Counted from the stretch's first letter, positions 25,568 through 34,148 are shown. The stretch is DNA of 64,000 bases from Desulfofustis sp. PB-SRB1 (GCA_016722945.1 JAEQMT010000010.1:265765-329764), one strand, 5' to 3'. Numbers and translations: made by a program. Notes: generated by a model from the sequence alone, not told the origin.

Positions 25568-25702
25568 TGATGGACTCGTAAACACCTCAAAATTGCTTGC
25601 TATCGTCATTCCCGCCCTCGATTAAAACATTCAAGGGCAGGCTGCAGCGGGAATCCAGTGATTCCTGTTAACTATGAATGTCGGGTCAACTCCGTTATGA
25701 CT
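25568..25702 (+). repeat. Miniature transposon family A, right end missing
   Basis: Starts TGATGGACTCGTAAACACC and is recognisable through the central stem to TCCGTTATGACT. It then stops without its right terminus where an ISL3 relic begins, so later rearrangement removed the end. Confidence 0.78.
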
Positions 25703-25728
25703 GTCCTTCAAGATCGATGCCATTGAGA

Positions 25729-25928
25729 CAGTAAGCCATCATCGCCCAGCCATTAAAGCACGCCGGCAATCACAGCACGGCACGCTTCGATGGCTCAAAG
25801 CCTGTTCCAGGCTGCCCGTGCAAGAGCGCGAGCACGAGGACACCGCAACCCCATGGCATGCATCGCAATGATCCACTTTATCACTTCACCAATAACAAAC
25901 ATCACCAGTTCCACTTGAAACCACGAAG
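25729..25928 (+). pseudogene. ISL3-family transposase C-terminal relic, copy 1
   Basis: About 200 bases closely related to the relic at 30558-30759 and in the same orientation. In this copy the frame is broken by small deletions (the usual EGLNSLFQAARARARGYRN stretch is garbled), and only the 3' end of the transposase gene plus about 10 bases beyond its stop is left. Confidence 0.78.
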
Positions 25929-26101
25929 ATCTGTTTCTTCTTGCTCCCCTGAACAATATCCTGTAGTGTCGTTGGAGTTATACTCTGGGGTCATAAAATA
26001 GGCATGTGTGCAGGTTACAACAAAAGAGCACATGCAATTATCAAGGCAAATTGCCCTGATAATAAGTGGTTCGCTCAGAAAAAATCTTATAGGAGAGCAT
26101 T

Positions 26102-27220
26102 TTGTCATTACTCGAAATGTACAGAAGAAATGTTCAACGCAAAAGGGACGACATTTCAAAGCTACAGAATGATAAGGCTAAAGAACAAAAGAAGATTTCT
26201 GATCTTACATCAAAAATACAAAGAGCATCAGAAGCAATAAGTAGAACTAAAAATTCAAGCACTATCCAATCAAAACTAAAAGAGATTGAGAGACACAAAA
26301 AAGATCTATCAAATGTAGAAAAAAAGGCAGCAGATTATGAACAAAAGATAGCTAGTAAATACAGAGAATTAGGTAATGAGGAAAAAAGAGTAGCTCAGGA
26401 GGAAGAAAAAGAATTTAAAAAGCGTAAACGTGATGAAGAGCGGAGAATTCAAGAAAATGACAGACGAATGAGGAACTTAAGCAGTACTCTGTCGAGGCAT
26501 GATCAGCTTCATAACCAAACAAAAATAGAGATCGAAAATCTAAAAAGGCTACCTGAAAAAATTATTGTACTATTTTTAGCAGCTAACCCTCTTGATCAAC
26601 AACAACTCCGTTTAGATGAAGAAGCGAGATCAATAACCGAAATTATCAAAAAGACCAAACATAGGGATTCAGTAAAATTTGAATCCTATTGGGCAATCCG
26701 CCCGATTGATGTTCTCCAAGCTCTTAATGAATTCACTCCTGCAATTGTTCATTTTAGCGGCCATGGCTCCGATAGTGATGAGATTGTATTTCAAGATTCC
26801 CAAGGTAAAACGAAATTAGTGAGTAAAGAGGCTATTGTGCAAACTATGATGGCTTCTTCAGATGGAATTCGGTTAGTATTCTTCAATACATGCTATTCAA
26901 AAAATCAAGCCGAAGCCGTTACAGAGCACGTAGAGGCAGCAATAGGTATGAATACAACTATTAGTGATGAAGCGGCTCGCGTTTTCTCTTCTCAATTTTA
27001 TTCATCTATTGGTTTTGGACTCTCAGTGCAAAAATCATTTGATCAAGCAAAAGCACTGCTCATGATGGAAGGCATAACCGAAGAGGAAACACCAGAATTG
27101 TTCGTAAAAGCAGGTGTCGATTCAAATGCTTTGGTAATAGTCAAACCTCATGATATGACAGTTAATATAGAAAGCGAACCAGGCGCTCCACAAGGACCCG
27201 CAAACAGCGCGGGCCTGTGA
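26102..27220 (+). CDS. Coiled-coil CHAT-domain (caspase-like) protein
   Basis: 372 residues from a TTG start supported by TAGGAG about 7 bases upstream; the next ATG is at 26117. Residues 5-150 form a long charged coiled coil. Residues about 152-350 are a CHAT peptidase: VLFLAANPLDQQQLRLDEEA opens the domain, the catalytic His is in IVHFSGHG (H221), and the catalytic Cys is in LVFFNTCYS (C264), followed by AAIGMNTTISDEAARVFSSQ. Both residues of the dyad are intact. CHAT proteases act as effectors in several bacterial immune systems. Here the gene stands alone, is AT-rich against its surroundings, and lies between two ISL3 relics, all signs of transfer. A defence role is inference. Confidence 0.87.
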   Translation: MSLLEMYRRNVQRKRDDISKLQNDKAKEQKKISDLTSKIQRASEAISRTKNSSTIQSKLKEIERHKKDLSNVEKKAADYEQKIASKYRELGNEEKRVAQEEEKEFKKRKRDEERRIQENDRRMRNLSSTLSRHDQLHNQTKIEIENLKRLPEKIIVLFLAANPLDQQQLRLDEEARSITEIIKKTKHRDSVKFESYWAIRPIDVLQALNEFTPAIVHFSGHGSDSDEIVFQDSQGKTKLVSKEAIVQTMMASSDGIRLVFFNTCYSKNQAEAVTEHVEAAIGMNTTISDEAARVFSSQFYSSIGFGLSVQKSFDQAKALLMMEGITEEETPELFVKAGVDSNALVIVKPHDMTVNIESEPGAPQGPANSAGL

Positions 27221-27242
27221 GCTCAACGTTAGGTGAGAGATA

Positions 27243-27356
27243 ATGAATAAGAACTTCCAAATCGCAACTGTGGACTACGAGCCACCTGATCTCGCCGCCC
27301 AGCTGCCGTTGCCCCTCCAGCTTGATCGTACAATTGTTGAACCCCAGATTATCTAA
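27243..27356 (+). CDS. Possible 37-residue ORF beside the CHAT gene
   Basis: ATG-initiated frame with GGTGAGAG upstream, encoding MNKNFQIATVDYEPPDLAAQ and a Pro/Leu-rich end. It ends just before the left terminus of the following transposon. I recognise no family. It could be the start of a gene cut off by that insertion, with the stop arising by chance. Confidence 0.3.
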   Translation: MNKNFQIATVDYEPPDLAAQLPLPLQLDRTIVEPQII

Positions 27357-27531
27357 AATAAAACCAGCCTTTTTTGTCAGAATCTGTTAGCAGTGGGTGG
27401 TGACACTGCAGATTATCTTGAATTCTCGTAACGTTATTGCACACCCCTCGTGAGTGGTGGCTGCCGGGGCCGTAGCCACGGTCCCGGCAGCCCTCCAGGC
27501 AGGAAGCCTACTTCCTGAAAGGAGTTGCCTT

Positions 27532-28044
27532 GTGGTACTGTTTGTTGCCGCATCCGTCAAGGAAATTGCTCGTCTCGGCACCGCCTACCCCTGGAATAAA
27601 CCATCGTGCTGCCCCCGGTGCGGTGGACGGTTGTGGTGGCATGGATTTGTTGTCGCCTGGTTTAGCTGCTTTTCTCATTGTGTCTATCTTCGACGTCTGT
27701 TCTGTTCTCAGTGCCGCGCCGTTCATCGATTGAAACCACGGGGATATTGGCCCCGGTATCGCAGTTCCAGTGCTGAGATCCAGCAGGCAATTACCCACCG
27801 ACAGAGCACAAAACGCTGGCGGCCCGATCTGCCGCGTTCGCGCCAACGCCAGTGGTGGCGTCGGCTAGGTCGGATGATTCGGCTGGTCTTCGGGATGTCC
27901 GCTCAGCTTACCCACCGGGAAGGATTCACTCGACTCATTGCACGAAACATCATCCCGGTCACCCAAGCAATACACCATGACAATCGACACATCCATGACC
28001 CACCCTACCGTATTGTAGCTCTACCCGGCGCCTGCTGCCGGTGA
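27532..28044 (+). CDS. DUF6431-like zinc protein of the transposon
   Basis: 170 residues from a GTG at 27532, chosen because AAAGGAG lies 7 bases upstream; the frame is open from 27454. It has a zinc ribbon CCPRCGGRLWWHGFV ... LFCSQC, then HRLKPRGYWPRYR, the DUF6431 pattern. These short proteins accompany DDE integrases in transposons of this type and probably help in end recognition. The distal part is Arg-rich. Confidence 0.75.
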   Translation: MVLFVAASVKEIARLGTAYPWNKPSCCPRCGGRLWWHGFVVAWFSCFSHCVYLRRLFCSQCRAVHRLKPRGYWPRYRSSSAEIQQAITHRQSTKRWRPDLPRSRQRQWWRRLGRMIRLVFGMSAQLTHREGFTRLIARNIIPVTQAIHHDNRHIHDPPYRIVALPGACCR

Positions 28045-28102
28045 TATGGGGTATCAGACTCGGATAACCCGACTCTGATACCCCATACCCAGGAGGACGC
28101 CC

Positions 28103-29422
28103 ATGGAAGACGAAGCCTTGCGTACCGAAGTTGCCCTGTTTCGCTTCGGAGTCATCAGCGAGTTGGTTGCATCACGACTCGAACCCGGTGAGTTGACCGA
28201 ACTCATCTATCAAAAAAGTGAGCAGCACTGGAATATCCCCGGTTCTCATCGCACCCGGGTGTCGGCGGCCACCGTCAGGCGCTGGCTACGACTCTATGAG
28301 CGGGGCGGCCGCGAGCTCAGTGCCTTGATACCGGCCAGGCGGTGCGACCGGGGATGCTCTCGCACGGTCGATGATGAGACTCGCGGCGCTCTGATCCGGT
28401 TGCGCAAAGAACAACCAGGCTGGCCGGTCTGGCGGCTGGTGCAAGCACTTGCTGAAAAACAAGTAATCTCGCCCGGCACGACGCTGAGTCTCTCCACCGC
28501 CTATCGCATCCTCACTCAGGAAAAGCTTGACAGCGCCGCCCTGCACAAGGGAGCCCCGGTGGATCGACGGCGTTACGAGGCCGAATTCCCCAACGATATC
28601 TGGCAATCAGATATCATGCACGGCCCGCTGGTAAAAGGCACCGGCAAAAGGCGCAAAGCGTATCTGATCGCCATTCTTGACGATCATTCCCGGTTCATTA
28701 CCCACGGCGAGTTCTTCTCTTCGGAAAAACTCGAATCCTGGCTCCAGGTCTTTCGCCAGGCCCTGCTTACCAGAGGACTGCCGCGTAAACTCTACGTGGA
28801 CAACGGCGCCGCCTTTCGCTCACGCCATCTCGAACGAATCTGTGCCTCGCTCGGCATCGCCCTGATCCACAGCCGCCCCTATACCCCACAGGGGCGCGGC
28901 AAGATCGAGCGCTTCTTTCGCACCGTCAGATCCCGGTTTATCTCGCGCCTCGATGACCAACCCGACACCCTTGCTCAGCTCAATGAGCGGTTCCAGCACT
29001 GGCTGGAAACGGACTATCTGCATCGGGTTCATTCGGTCACCGCGATGACCCCGTTCAACCGCTTTGCCGCTCATCTTGAAATGATTCGCGAAGCACCCGC
29101 TGATCTTACTGATCACTTCCGTAAAGAAGTGCGGCGCCGGGTCAGCAAAGACCGGGTCGTCACCATCGACGGACGACTCTTCGAAGCCCCGGTTCAATTG
29201 ATCGGTGAACGGGTCACGCTCTTGTTCAACGATGATCGGCCGGAACGGGTCGAAATCTTCTGTAAGGGGCAGTCGTGTGGTCTGCTCAGGCCGGTTGATC
29301 TGGTGGTCAACACCCTGGTGAAACGAACCAAAAACGGCGGTGAAGAGATGCTCGCCGAAACCTCGACATGCCGGCCGGGACGGCTGCCCTTTGATCCTGG
29401 CGCCGACGGAGGTGGATCATGA
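28103..29422 (+). CDS. DDE-type integrase/transposase
   Basis: 439 residues with AGGAGG before the ATG. An N-terminal HTH (SAATVRRWLRLYERGG) and second helix region precede the catalytic RNase-H fold: D in IWQSDIMHG, D in LYVDNGAAF, and E in GRGKIERFFRT. The C-terminal beta-barrel (VVTIDGRLFEAP) is typical of Mu/TniA-type integrases. It catalyses strand transfer of the element. Its stop overlaps the ATPase start by ATGA. Confidence 0.92.
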   Translation: MEDEALRTEVALFRFGVISELVASRLEPGELTELIYQKSEQHWNIPGSHRTRVSAATVRRWLRLYERGGRELSALIPARRCDRGCSRTVDDETRGALIRLRKEQPGWPVWRLVQALAEKQVISPGTTLSLSTAYRILTQEKLDSAALHKGAPVDRRRYEAEFPNDIWQSDIMHGPLVKGTGKRRKAYLIAILDDHSRFITHGEFFSSEKLESWLQVFRQALLTRGLPRKLYVDNGAAFRSRHLERICASLGIALIHSRPYTPQGRGKIERFFRTVRSRFISRLDDQPDTLAQLNERFQHWLETDYLHRVHSVTAMTPFNRFAAHLEMIREAPADLTDHFRKEVRRRVSKDRVVTIDGRLFEAPVQLIGERVTLLFNDDRPERVEIFCKGQSCGLLRPVDLVVNTLVKRTKNGGEEMLAETSTCRPGRLPFDPGADGGGS

Positions 29423-30222
29423 GCTATCGAACTTTCTTCGGCCTCAGTGCGGAGCCCTTCAGGGCTGATCTCGCCCTTGAGCAGGTGCTCACCACCCCGG
29501 AATTGCTCGGCGTCCAGCAACGCCTCGACTATGTCTTGCGTCTGGGCGCCATCATGCTTGTCACCGGCGAAGTCGGCGCCGGCAAATCAACCGCCGTGCG
29601 CTACAGCTGTGGAACGCTTCATCACTCTCGGTACAAGACCCTGTGGGTCACCGCTTCAGCCGGCTCTATTCTCGAACTCTACCGCCAGCTCCTGGCCGAG
29701 CTTGACATCGCTACCGCATCGTCCTCACGGGCCGTATTGACCCGGCTGATCAGAGCACAGATCGACAGCCTGGTCGCCGGTAAAAAGCAGCAACCCCTGC
29801 TGATTATCGATGAGGCCTCACTGCTGCGCCTCGATGTCTTTGCCGAGCTCCATACCATCACCCAGTTCGAAGCCGACTCCAAACCGTGGCTGCCCATGGT
29901 GCTGGCCGGCCAGAATAACCTGGCGGAAAACCTGCTCTACCGTACCGCCATACCGCTGGCTTCTCGCATTGTTGCCAGAAGTCATCTGCCGGCGGTCACC
30001 CGCCAGGCGATGGGTGAGTATCTGGACCATCATCTCACCATTGTCGGAATAAAAAACTCACCCTTTACCGAACAGGCGGTAACCGCCATTCATCAGGGCT
30101 CCGGCGGGCTCTTTCGCAAAGCCAACCATCTTGCCCGCGGCGCCATGATCGCCGCTGCCGCCGAAAAAACACAAGAGGTAACAGCGGAGCATGTTCGGTG
30201 TGCCGACTCGGAGCTGCTGTAA
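29419..30222 (+). CDS. ExeA/TniB-like AAA ATPase of the transposon
   Basis: 267 residues. Walker A is TGEVGAGKSTAVRY and Walker B is LLIIDEAS, with sensor-like VLAGQNNL following. The opening YRTFFGLSAEPF is shared with ExeA/GspA-type ATPases. In Tn7- and Tn5053-like elements such ATPases choose the target and activate the integrase; the ATGA overlap with the integrase supports the same role here. Confidence 0.9.
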   Translation: MSYRTFFGLSAEPFRADLALEQVLTTPELLGVQQRLDYVLRLGAIMLVTGEVGAGKSTAVRYSCGTLHHSRYKTLWVTASAGSILELYRQLLAELDIATASSSRAVLTRLIRAQIDSLVAGKKQQPLLIIDEASLLRLDVFAELHTITQFEADSKPWLPMVLAGQNNLAENLLYRTAIPLASRIVARSHLPAVTRQAMGEYLDHHLTIVGIKNSPFTEQAVTAIHQGSGGLFRKANHLARGAMIAAAAEKTQEVTAEHVRCADSELL

Positions 30223-30250
30223 TTCAACCATCAAACACAAGGAGCACATC

Positions 30251-30412
30251 ATGAAACCTGAACAGACCATCCAGTTTCTTGCCGAATTGCTTGAACTGGC
30301 TGAAGAACTAAACCGTATCGTCAAACAGTATTGCCGACTCGTAACCACTGATCAATCTGGACACGGACACTACGCAGAGAAGAAGGACTCAGAATATGAT
30401 GCATTGTTCTGA
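30251..30412 (+). CDS. Short helical protein at the transposon 3' end
   Basis: 53 residues with AAGGAG 6 bases before the ATG. The first half is one amphipathic helix (PEQTIQFLAELLELAEELNR), the rest polar. It is co-directional and 28 bases after the ATPase, so probably part of the element. Function unknown. Confidence 0.6.
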   Translation: MKPEQTIQFLAELLELAEELNRIVKQYCRLVTTDQSGHGHYAEKKDSEYDALF

Positions 30413-30444
30413 GTAAATCTGTACTCTAGTCGTGCCGAGATGCT

Positions 30445-30481
30445 CCCCCCGGGCGGCGCTACGCGACGCACGCCCGGGGGG
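30445..30481 (+). terminator. GC-rich hairpin near the transposon right end
   Basis: CCCCCCGGGCG pairs perfectly with CGCCCGGGGGG (11 bp) across a 15-base loop. No T-run follows, so it may stop outside transcription or be a protein-binding structure of the element end. Confidence 0.55.
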
Positions 30482-30557
30482 GACGCCTGCAAAATATTCT
30501 GATATCACTGGTAAGATATTCAGACAAATGCTGTGCATTTAATGTGAGAATCAACAA

Positions 30558-30759
30558 CAGTCATCCGCCATCGCCCGGCCATCGAAGCACGCTGGCAATC
30601 ACAACACAGCACGGCACGCCTTGAAGGGCTCAATAGCTTATTCCAGGCTGCCCGTGCCAGAGCACGAGGATATCGCAACCCCATGACGTTCATCGCAATG
30701 ATTTATCTGATCGCTTCACCAATAGGCAATATCATCAATTCCACTTGAAACGACGAAGA
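30558..30759 (+). pseudogene. ISL3-family transposase C-terminal relic, copy 2
   Basis: This copy still reads in one frame to its TGA at 30746-30748: HRPAIEARWQ, then ARLEGLNSLFQAARARARGY, then NPMTFIAMIYLIAS. That is the conserved tail of ISL3-family transposases. Nothing of the catalytic region remains. Same orientation and extent as the relic at 25729. Confidence 0.82.
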
Positions 30760-30917
30760 GGCAAAAATATACGGTTCAAAGGAGGGAAAATGAGCAGATT
30801 AAAGAAAATGGCTTTTGAACCAATCGATAGTGAAGAGAAAGAAATATTAGAATCATTAGAAAATGGTGATTGGAAGCCGGTAAAAAACCTTGAAAAAGAA
30901 AAAGAAGAAGCAGTTAA

Positions 30918-32447
30918 CCCTACAACGAAACTTATATTGACGTCATAGCCACAATATGTAACACTGCGCAACATAACCCAAACCATGGAGGTGGGCCTAT
31001 GTTGCCGTCAATTCGATCCGTTGAGCACACGTACGAAATACCGAAATTCTCGATCACCACAAAAGACATTGATGGTTTTTATTCCGAACTTGAAGGGTAT
31101 CATGAGGTTTTTGCCGACTGTTTCCACCGGAGTGAGTCGCGGGGCCATTTTTTTAAGTACATGGCCGGCCAATTCAGTGAGCTTGAAAGGAAGTCGATTG
31201 AACCGATTGCCGTTAATATCAAAGGCGGAAATGTTAGAGCAATGCAGCGGTTTATCAGTGACGCGGAATGGGATGAGGATAAAATAAGCCGCAAGTATCG
31301 TCATATGGTTAATGATGATATGGGTGATCCAAACGGCATTCTCATTTTCGATGAATCTGGTTTTGTCAAAAAAGGATCCGACTCGATCGGTGTAGCCAGA
31401 CAATACTGCGGCACCATTGGAAAGGTGGATAATTGTCAGGTCGGTGTATTCGCGGCGTATGCCTCCCCCCAGGGGTACGCCCTGATTGACAAGCGGCTTT
31501 TCATTCCAGAGAAATGGTTCACCAAAGACTATGCCGCAAAACGGGAAAAATGCGCTTTACCCGAAAATATCAAGTTCAAAACCAAACCGCAACTGGCGGT
31601 TGAGATGTTTACTGCAATTCGAGACGAGGGGATACTTCCATTCAAATACATTGCCACCGACAGCCTGTATGGCTCAAGCCCCGAATTTATCAATGCGGTT
31701 GATCGGCTTCCCGGGGTCACCTATTTTGTATCCATGGCCAGTGACACCCGTTGTTGGCTGAAAAGACCCGTCGTCAGGGAAAAGACATACAAATACAAGG
31801 GCACGGTCAAAACCAAGAGAATTCTGGAAGATACATCAAAGACCCCCATTGCGTTCATCGATCTTGCCAAAAGCATCAATGATTTCTTCTGGTACAGGCG
31901 AAAGGTCTCCGAAGGCACCAAAGGCCCTATTATGTATGAATTCACTAAGCGCCGGGTTGTATTGTCAAAAGATGGATTGCCGGAAAAGGAAGTGTGGTTG
32001 GTCATCAAGCGAACGCTCGGCCCCAAGCCGGAATATTCGTTTTTTATCAGCAACGCCCCGGTCAGCACTCGCCTTGCAAAGTTTGTCTGGCTGAGCGGAG
32101 TGCGGTGGGCTATTGAGCAATGCTTTGAAGAAACGAAAACAGAGCTGGGGATGGACCACTATGAAGTTCGTAAATATTCCGGCTGGAATCATCATATTCT
32201 GACATGTATGCTGGGGCATTTTTTCCTCTGGCACCTCAAGATACGGTTGGGGGAAAAAAACGCCGTCTATTACTCTGTCGCAGCTTAGGATGTTGATTGA
32301 AACGGTTCTGCCAATCGCCCACTATGACGCCATGACAATGTTGGCGCTGATTGAGAGCGTGCAGGTTAAGAATCACAGAGCGTATCTTTCGCATCGAAGA
32401 CGACGCCTGCGATCATTAAATGATTTTAAATAACTTTCGTTGTAGGG
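30918..32447 (+). mobile_element. IS701-family insertion sequence
   Basis: 1530 bp with perfect 13-bp inverted ends CCCTACAACGAAA. The 4-bp duplication TTAA (30914-30917, 32448-32451) matches the YTAR preference I recall for this family. One transposase gene fills it. Confidence 0.92.
30999..32433 (+). pseudogene. IS701-family transposase with a late frameshift
   Basis: The main frame (30999-32288) has GGAGGT before its ATG and encodes 429 residues: ILIFDESGFVKKGSDSIGVA, then RQYCGTIGKVDNCQVGVFAA, then FKYIATDSLYG, and the late VRWAIEQCFEETKTELGMDH. These are the DDE blocks of IS701 transposases. It ends early at KNAVYYSVAA. The normal family tail (SITLSQLRMLIETVLPIAHY ... NHRAYLSHRRRR) follows in the +1 frame to the TAA at 32431. 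The switch lies at the GGGGGAAAAAAAC run near 32249-32260. One extra base there explains it; a classical -1 slip would give the wrong frame. Confidence 0.88.
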
Positions 32448-32703
32448 TTAAAGCTGCTAGAAATACTTTGAAAAAAGACAAAAGAATAAACCTACGTCTT
32501 TCACAAAAAGACTATCACCAAATCCAAGTTAAAGCCATTGAAGAAGGTATTCCATACCAAACTCTTATTTCAAGCTTGGTTCATAAGTACCTTAATGGCT
32601 CTTTAACAGTAAAACAATAAAAGTTGACGTGATATAAGGCCCTCTGAGGTGGACCCCAAGTCAAGGACAATTTTCCCCTGAATTTAAGTTATTTCCCTTT
32701 CCT

Positions 32704-33678
32704 TTATTCGCAGCGGAGTAGCGCTGCCCCAGTTCCTCTTTCCGGTACCATTTCGGTGGAGCGAAGCGGAGCCGAAATGGTACCGGAGCTATCCGTGTTG
32801 AAATGATCCTTTATTTCCGCACCCCCGCCCGTGCCCGCTCGATAGACTGATGTGGGCGTAAGATAGCCCAACGCCTGATGGGGGCGCTCGTCGTTATAAT
32901 AGGTGAAATACGCTCGGAGGCCACGGTACAATTCGGCAAAGAACTCGTACCCCTTGAGGTAAATATCCTCATATTTGACGCTGCGCCACAACCGCTCGAC
33001 GAAAATATTATCCAATGCCCTGCCCCGTCCATCCATGCTGATCGCAATCTTGGCATCCGTAAGTACCTTCGTAAAAGCAGTGCTGGTAAATTGTGCGCCC
33101 TGGTCGGTGTTGAATATCTCCGGTGCACCGTACGTACAGAGTGCTTCTTCCAGACAGTCGATACAGAAACCTGAATCAAGCGTATTGGACAACCGCCAGG
33201 CCAAGACCCGACGAGAATACCAGTCCATGATCGCCACCAGATAGGCAAACCCGTGGGCCAACCGGATATAGGTGATATCGGCGCTCCACACCTGGTCTGG
33301 TCGCGTAATGGCCACACCACGCAGCAGGTAAGGATAGATCTTATGGGTGGGATGCGGTTTACTGGTATGAGGTCCGGGCAGCATGCCGGCAAGTCCGAGT
33401 ACCTTCATCAAACGCTGTACCCGCTTACGGTTGACCTGATACCCAGCATCACGTAACGATAAGACCATTCTCCTGCTGCCGTAAAAGGGACGGCGAGTGT
33501 ACTCGGCATCAATTAACCTCAGCAGTTTCAGATCCAGCTCGCTGACCGGAGTGTCACCCTTCCAGCACCGATAGACCCCTGAGCGGGTTACTCCGGCCAG
33601 TTCACACTGGCGACTCAGCGATGGAGCTGAGGATTGGCCTGCTGGAGCAGGCTCTATCCAGGTTTGTCGAACGCTCAC
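32704..33678 (-). CDS. IS3-family transposase OrfB
   Basis: 324 residues of DDE transposase: D in VWSADITYIR, D in FNTDQGAQFTS, and E in ALDNIFVERLWRSVKYEDIY. The HTH_21-like N-terminal region (RRPFYGSRRM) is present. It overlaps orfA by 4 bases, as in IS3 elements that make an OrfAB fusion by -1 frameshifting. It carries about 40 extra C-terminal residues (TDSSGTISAPLRSTEMVPER) that look like read-through into the element end. Confidence 0.93.
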   Translation of the reverse strand: MSVRQTWIEPAPAGQSSAPSLSRQCELAGVTRSGVYRCWKGDTPVSELDLKLLRLIDAEYTRRPFYGSRRMVLSLRDAGYQVNRKRVQRLMKVLGLAGMLPGPHTSKPHPTHKIYPYLLRGVAITRPDQVWSADITYIRLAHGFAYLVAIMDWYSRRVLAWRLSNTLDSGFCIDCLEEALCTYGAPEIFNTDQGAQFTSTAFTKVLTDAKIAISMDGRGRALDNIFVERLWRSVKYEDIYLKGYEFFAELYRGLRAYFTYYNDERPHQALGYLTPTSVYRAGTGGGAEIKDHFNTDSSGTISAPLRSTEMVPERGTGAALLRCE

Positions 33679-33968
33679 CGGCTCAGTCCGGACTTTTTTT
33701 TCAACCAGTCCAGCTCCATGTTCAACCGGCCGATTTCCGTGTATAATCTATCCGGCTCAGTGGCTTCGTCGCGTTTTTTGCGTCCCCGCTTGGTTTCAAA
33801 CAGTGTCCCGGCTTGTTCGGTGATCGCCTTTTTCCAGTGGCCGACTTGCACCGGATGGACACCGTATGCCTGGGCAATTTCGTTAGTAGTCTGTACCCCA
33901 CGGATCGCCTCCAAGCCAACCTTTGCCTTGAATGCCGCGGTGTAGGTCCTGCGCCTTTTTTCTGTCAT
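33675..33968 (-). CDS. IS3-family transposase OrfA
   Basis: 97 residues. The HTH region is RRTYTAAFKAKVGLEAIRG ... NEIAQAYGVHPVQVGHWKK, followed by a leucine-spaced coiled coil (LYTEIGRLNMELDWLKKK). OrfA recognises the inverted ends of the element. Confidence 0.93.
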   Translation of the reverse strand: MTEKRRRTYTAAFKAKVGLEAIRGVQTTNEIAQAYGVHPVQVGHWKKAITEQAGTLFETKRGRKKRDEATEPDRLYTEIGRLNMELDWLKKKSGLSR

Positions 33969-34040
33969 TTTTCAGTATCCCCGTTATGGTGAGGAAAATA
34001 ACTTAATTTGCTGTCCCATTTTTGGGGTCCACTATACTCT

Positions 34041-34089
34041 AGCCGTCGTTTTGCCATTGTTTCAGTACAACCAAACGACGGCTTATTTT
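34041..34089 (+). terminator. Hairpin terminator between IS3 and higB
   Basis: AGCCGTCGTTT pairs with AAACGACGGCT (11 bp) over a 21-base loop, followed by TATTTTG. It may be the former terminator of the split antitoxin unit, now separated from it by the IS3 element. Confidence 0.65.
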
Positions 34090-34117
34090 GGGAGTTCGAC
34101 ACATTAATACTTAACGC

Positions 34118-34127
34118 GTTACGTAAC
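34118..34127 (+). promoter_or_regulatory. Candidate HigA operator
   Basis: A perfect palindrome GTTACGTAAC ends 21 bases before the higB start. HigA proteins repress their own operon at such sites; binding here is inferred. Confidence 0.5.
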
Positions 34128-34148
34128 TCGTAATACAATTAGGGGACG

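Larger units (their letters stand above)
27375..30526 (+). mobile_element. DUF6431/integrase/AAA transposon
   Basis: 3152-bp element. Left end TGTCAGAATCTGTTAGCAGT and right end (inverted) TGTCTGAATATCTTACCAGT agree at most positions, and both begin TGTC. Inside are four co-directional genes: DUF6431-like zinc protein, DDE integrase, ExeA/TniB-like ATPase and a short helical protein. A GC-rich hairpin lies near the right end. No matching target duplication is seen (CTTTT against AATGC), so it may be old or flank-rearranged. Confidence 0.82.
30790..32620 (+). pseudogene. CopG/BrnA-like antitoxin gene split by an IS
   Basis: The 5' part (30790-30917) has a strong AAAGGAGGG ribosome site and encodes MSRLKKMAFEPIDSEEKEIL onward. 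The 3' part (32452-32620) encodes AARNTLKKDKRINLRLSQKD, a ribbon-helix-helix-type end with GIPYQTLISSLVHKYLNGSL. Removing the 1530-bp IS and one TTAA joins the halves in frame into a 98-residue CopG-type antitoxin (EEAVKAARNT across the junction). The partner toxin would be expected upstream, where only an ISL3 relic is present. As it stands the antitoxin is inactivated. Confidence 0.88.
32650..34031 (-). mobile_element. IS3-family insertion sequence
   Basis: 1382 bp between TGGACCCCAA at the left and TTGGGGTCCA at the right, with further imperfect end similarity (AATTTAAGTTATTT-like blocks). It contains overlapping orfA and orfB on the minus strand. No convincing 3-4 bp duplication is seen. 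Confidence 0.87.

Noticed and set aside
27221-27240. GTTAGGT next to CTCAAC, resembling the right-hand box of an integron attC site after the CHAT gene
   Set aside because: No matching left-hand RYYYAAC box or L-type pairing was found in the preceding 150 bases, and no integrase gene is present. One 7-base box is not enough.
32249-32260. Programmed -1 frameshift at A_AAA_AAC in the IS701 transposase
   Set aside because: The conserved tail is in the +1 frame relative to the main frame, which a -1 slip cannot reach. An extra base in the run is the simpler explanation.
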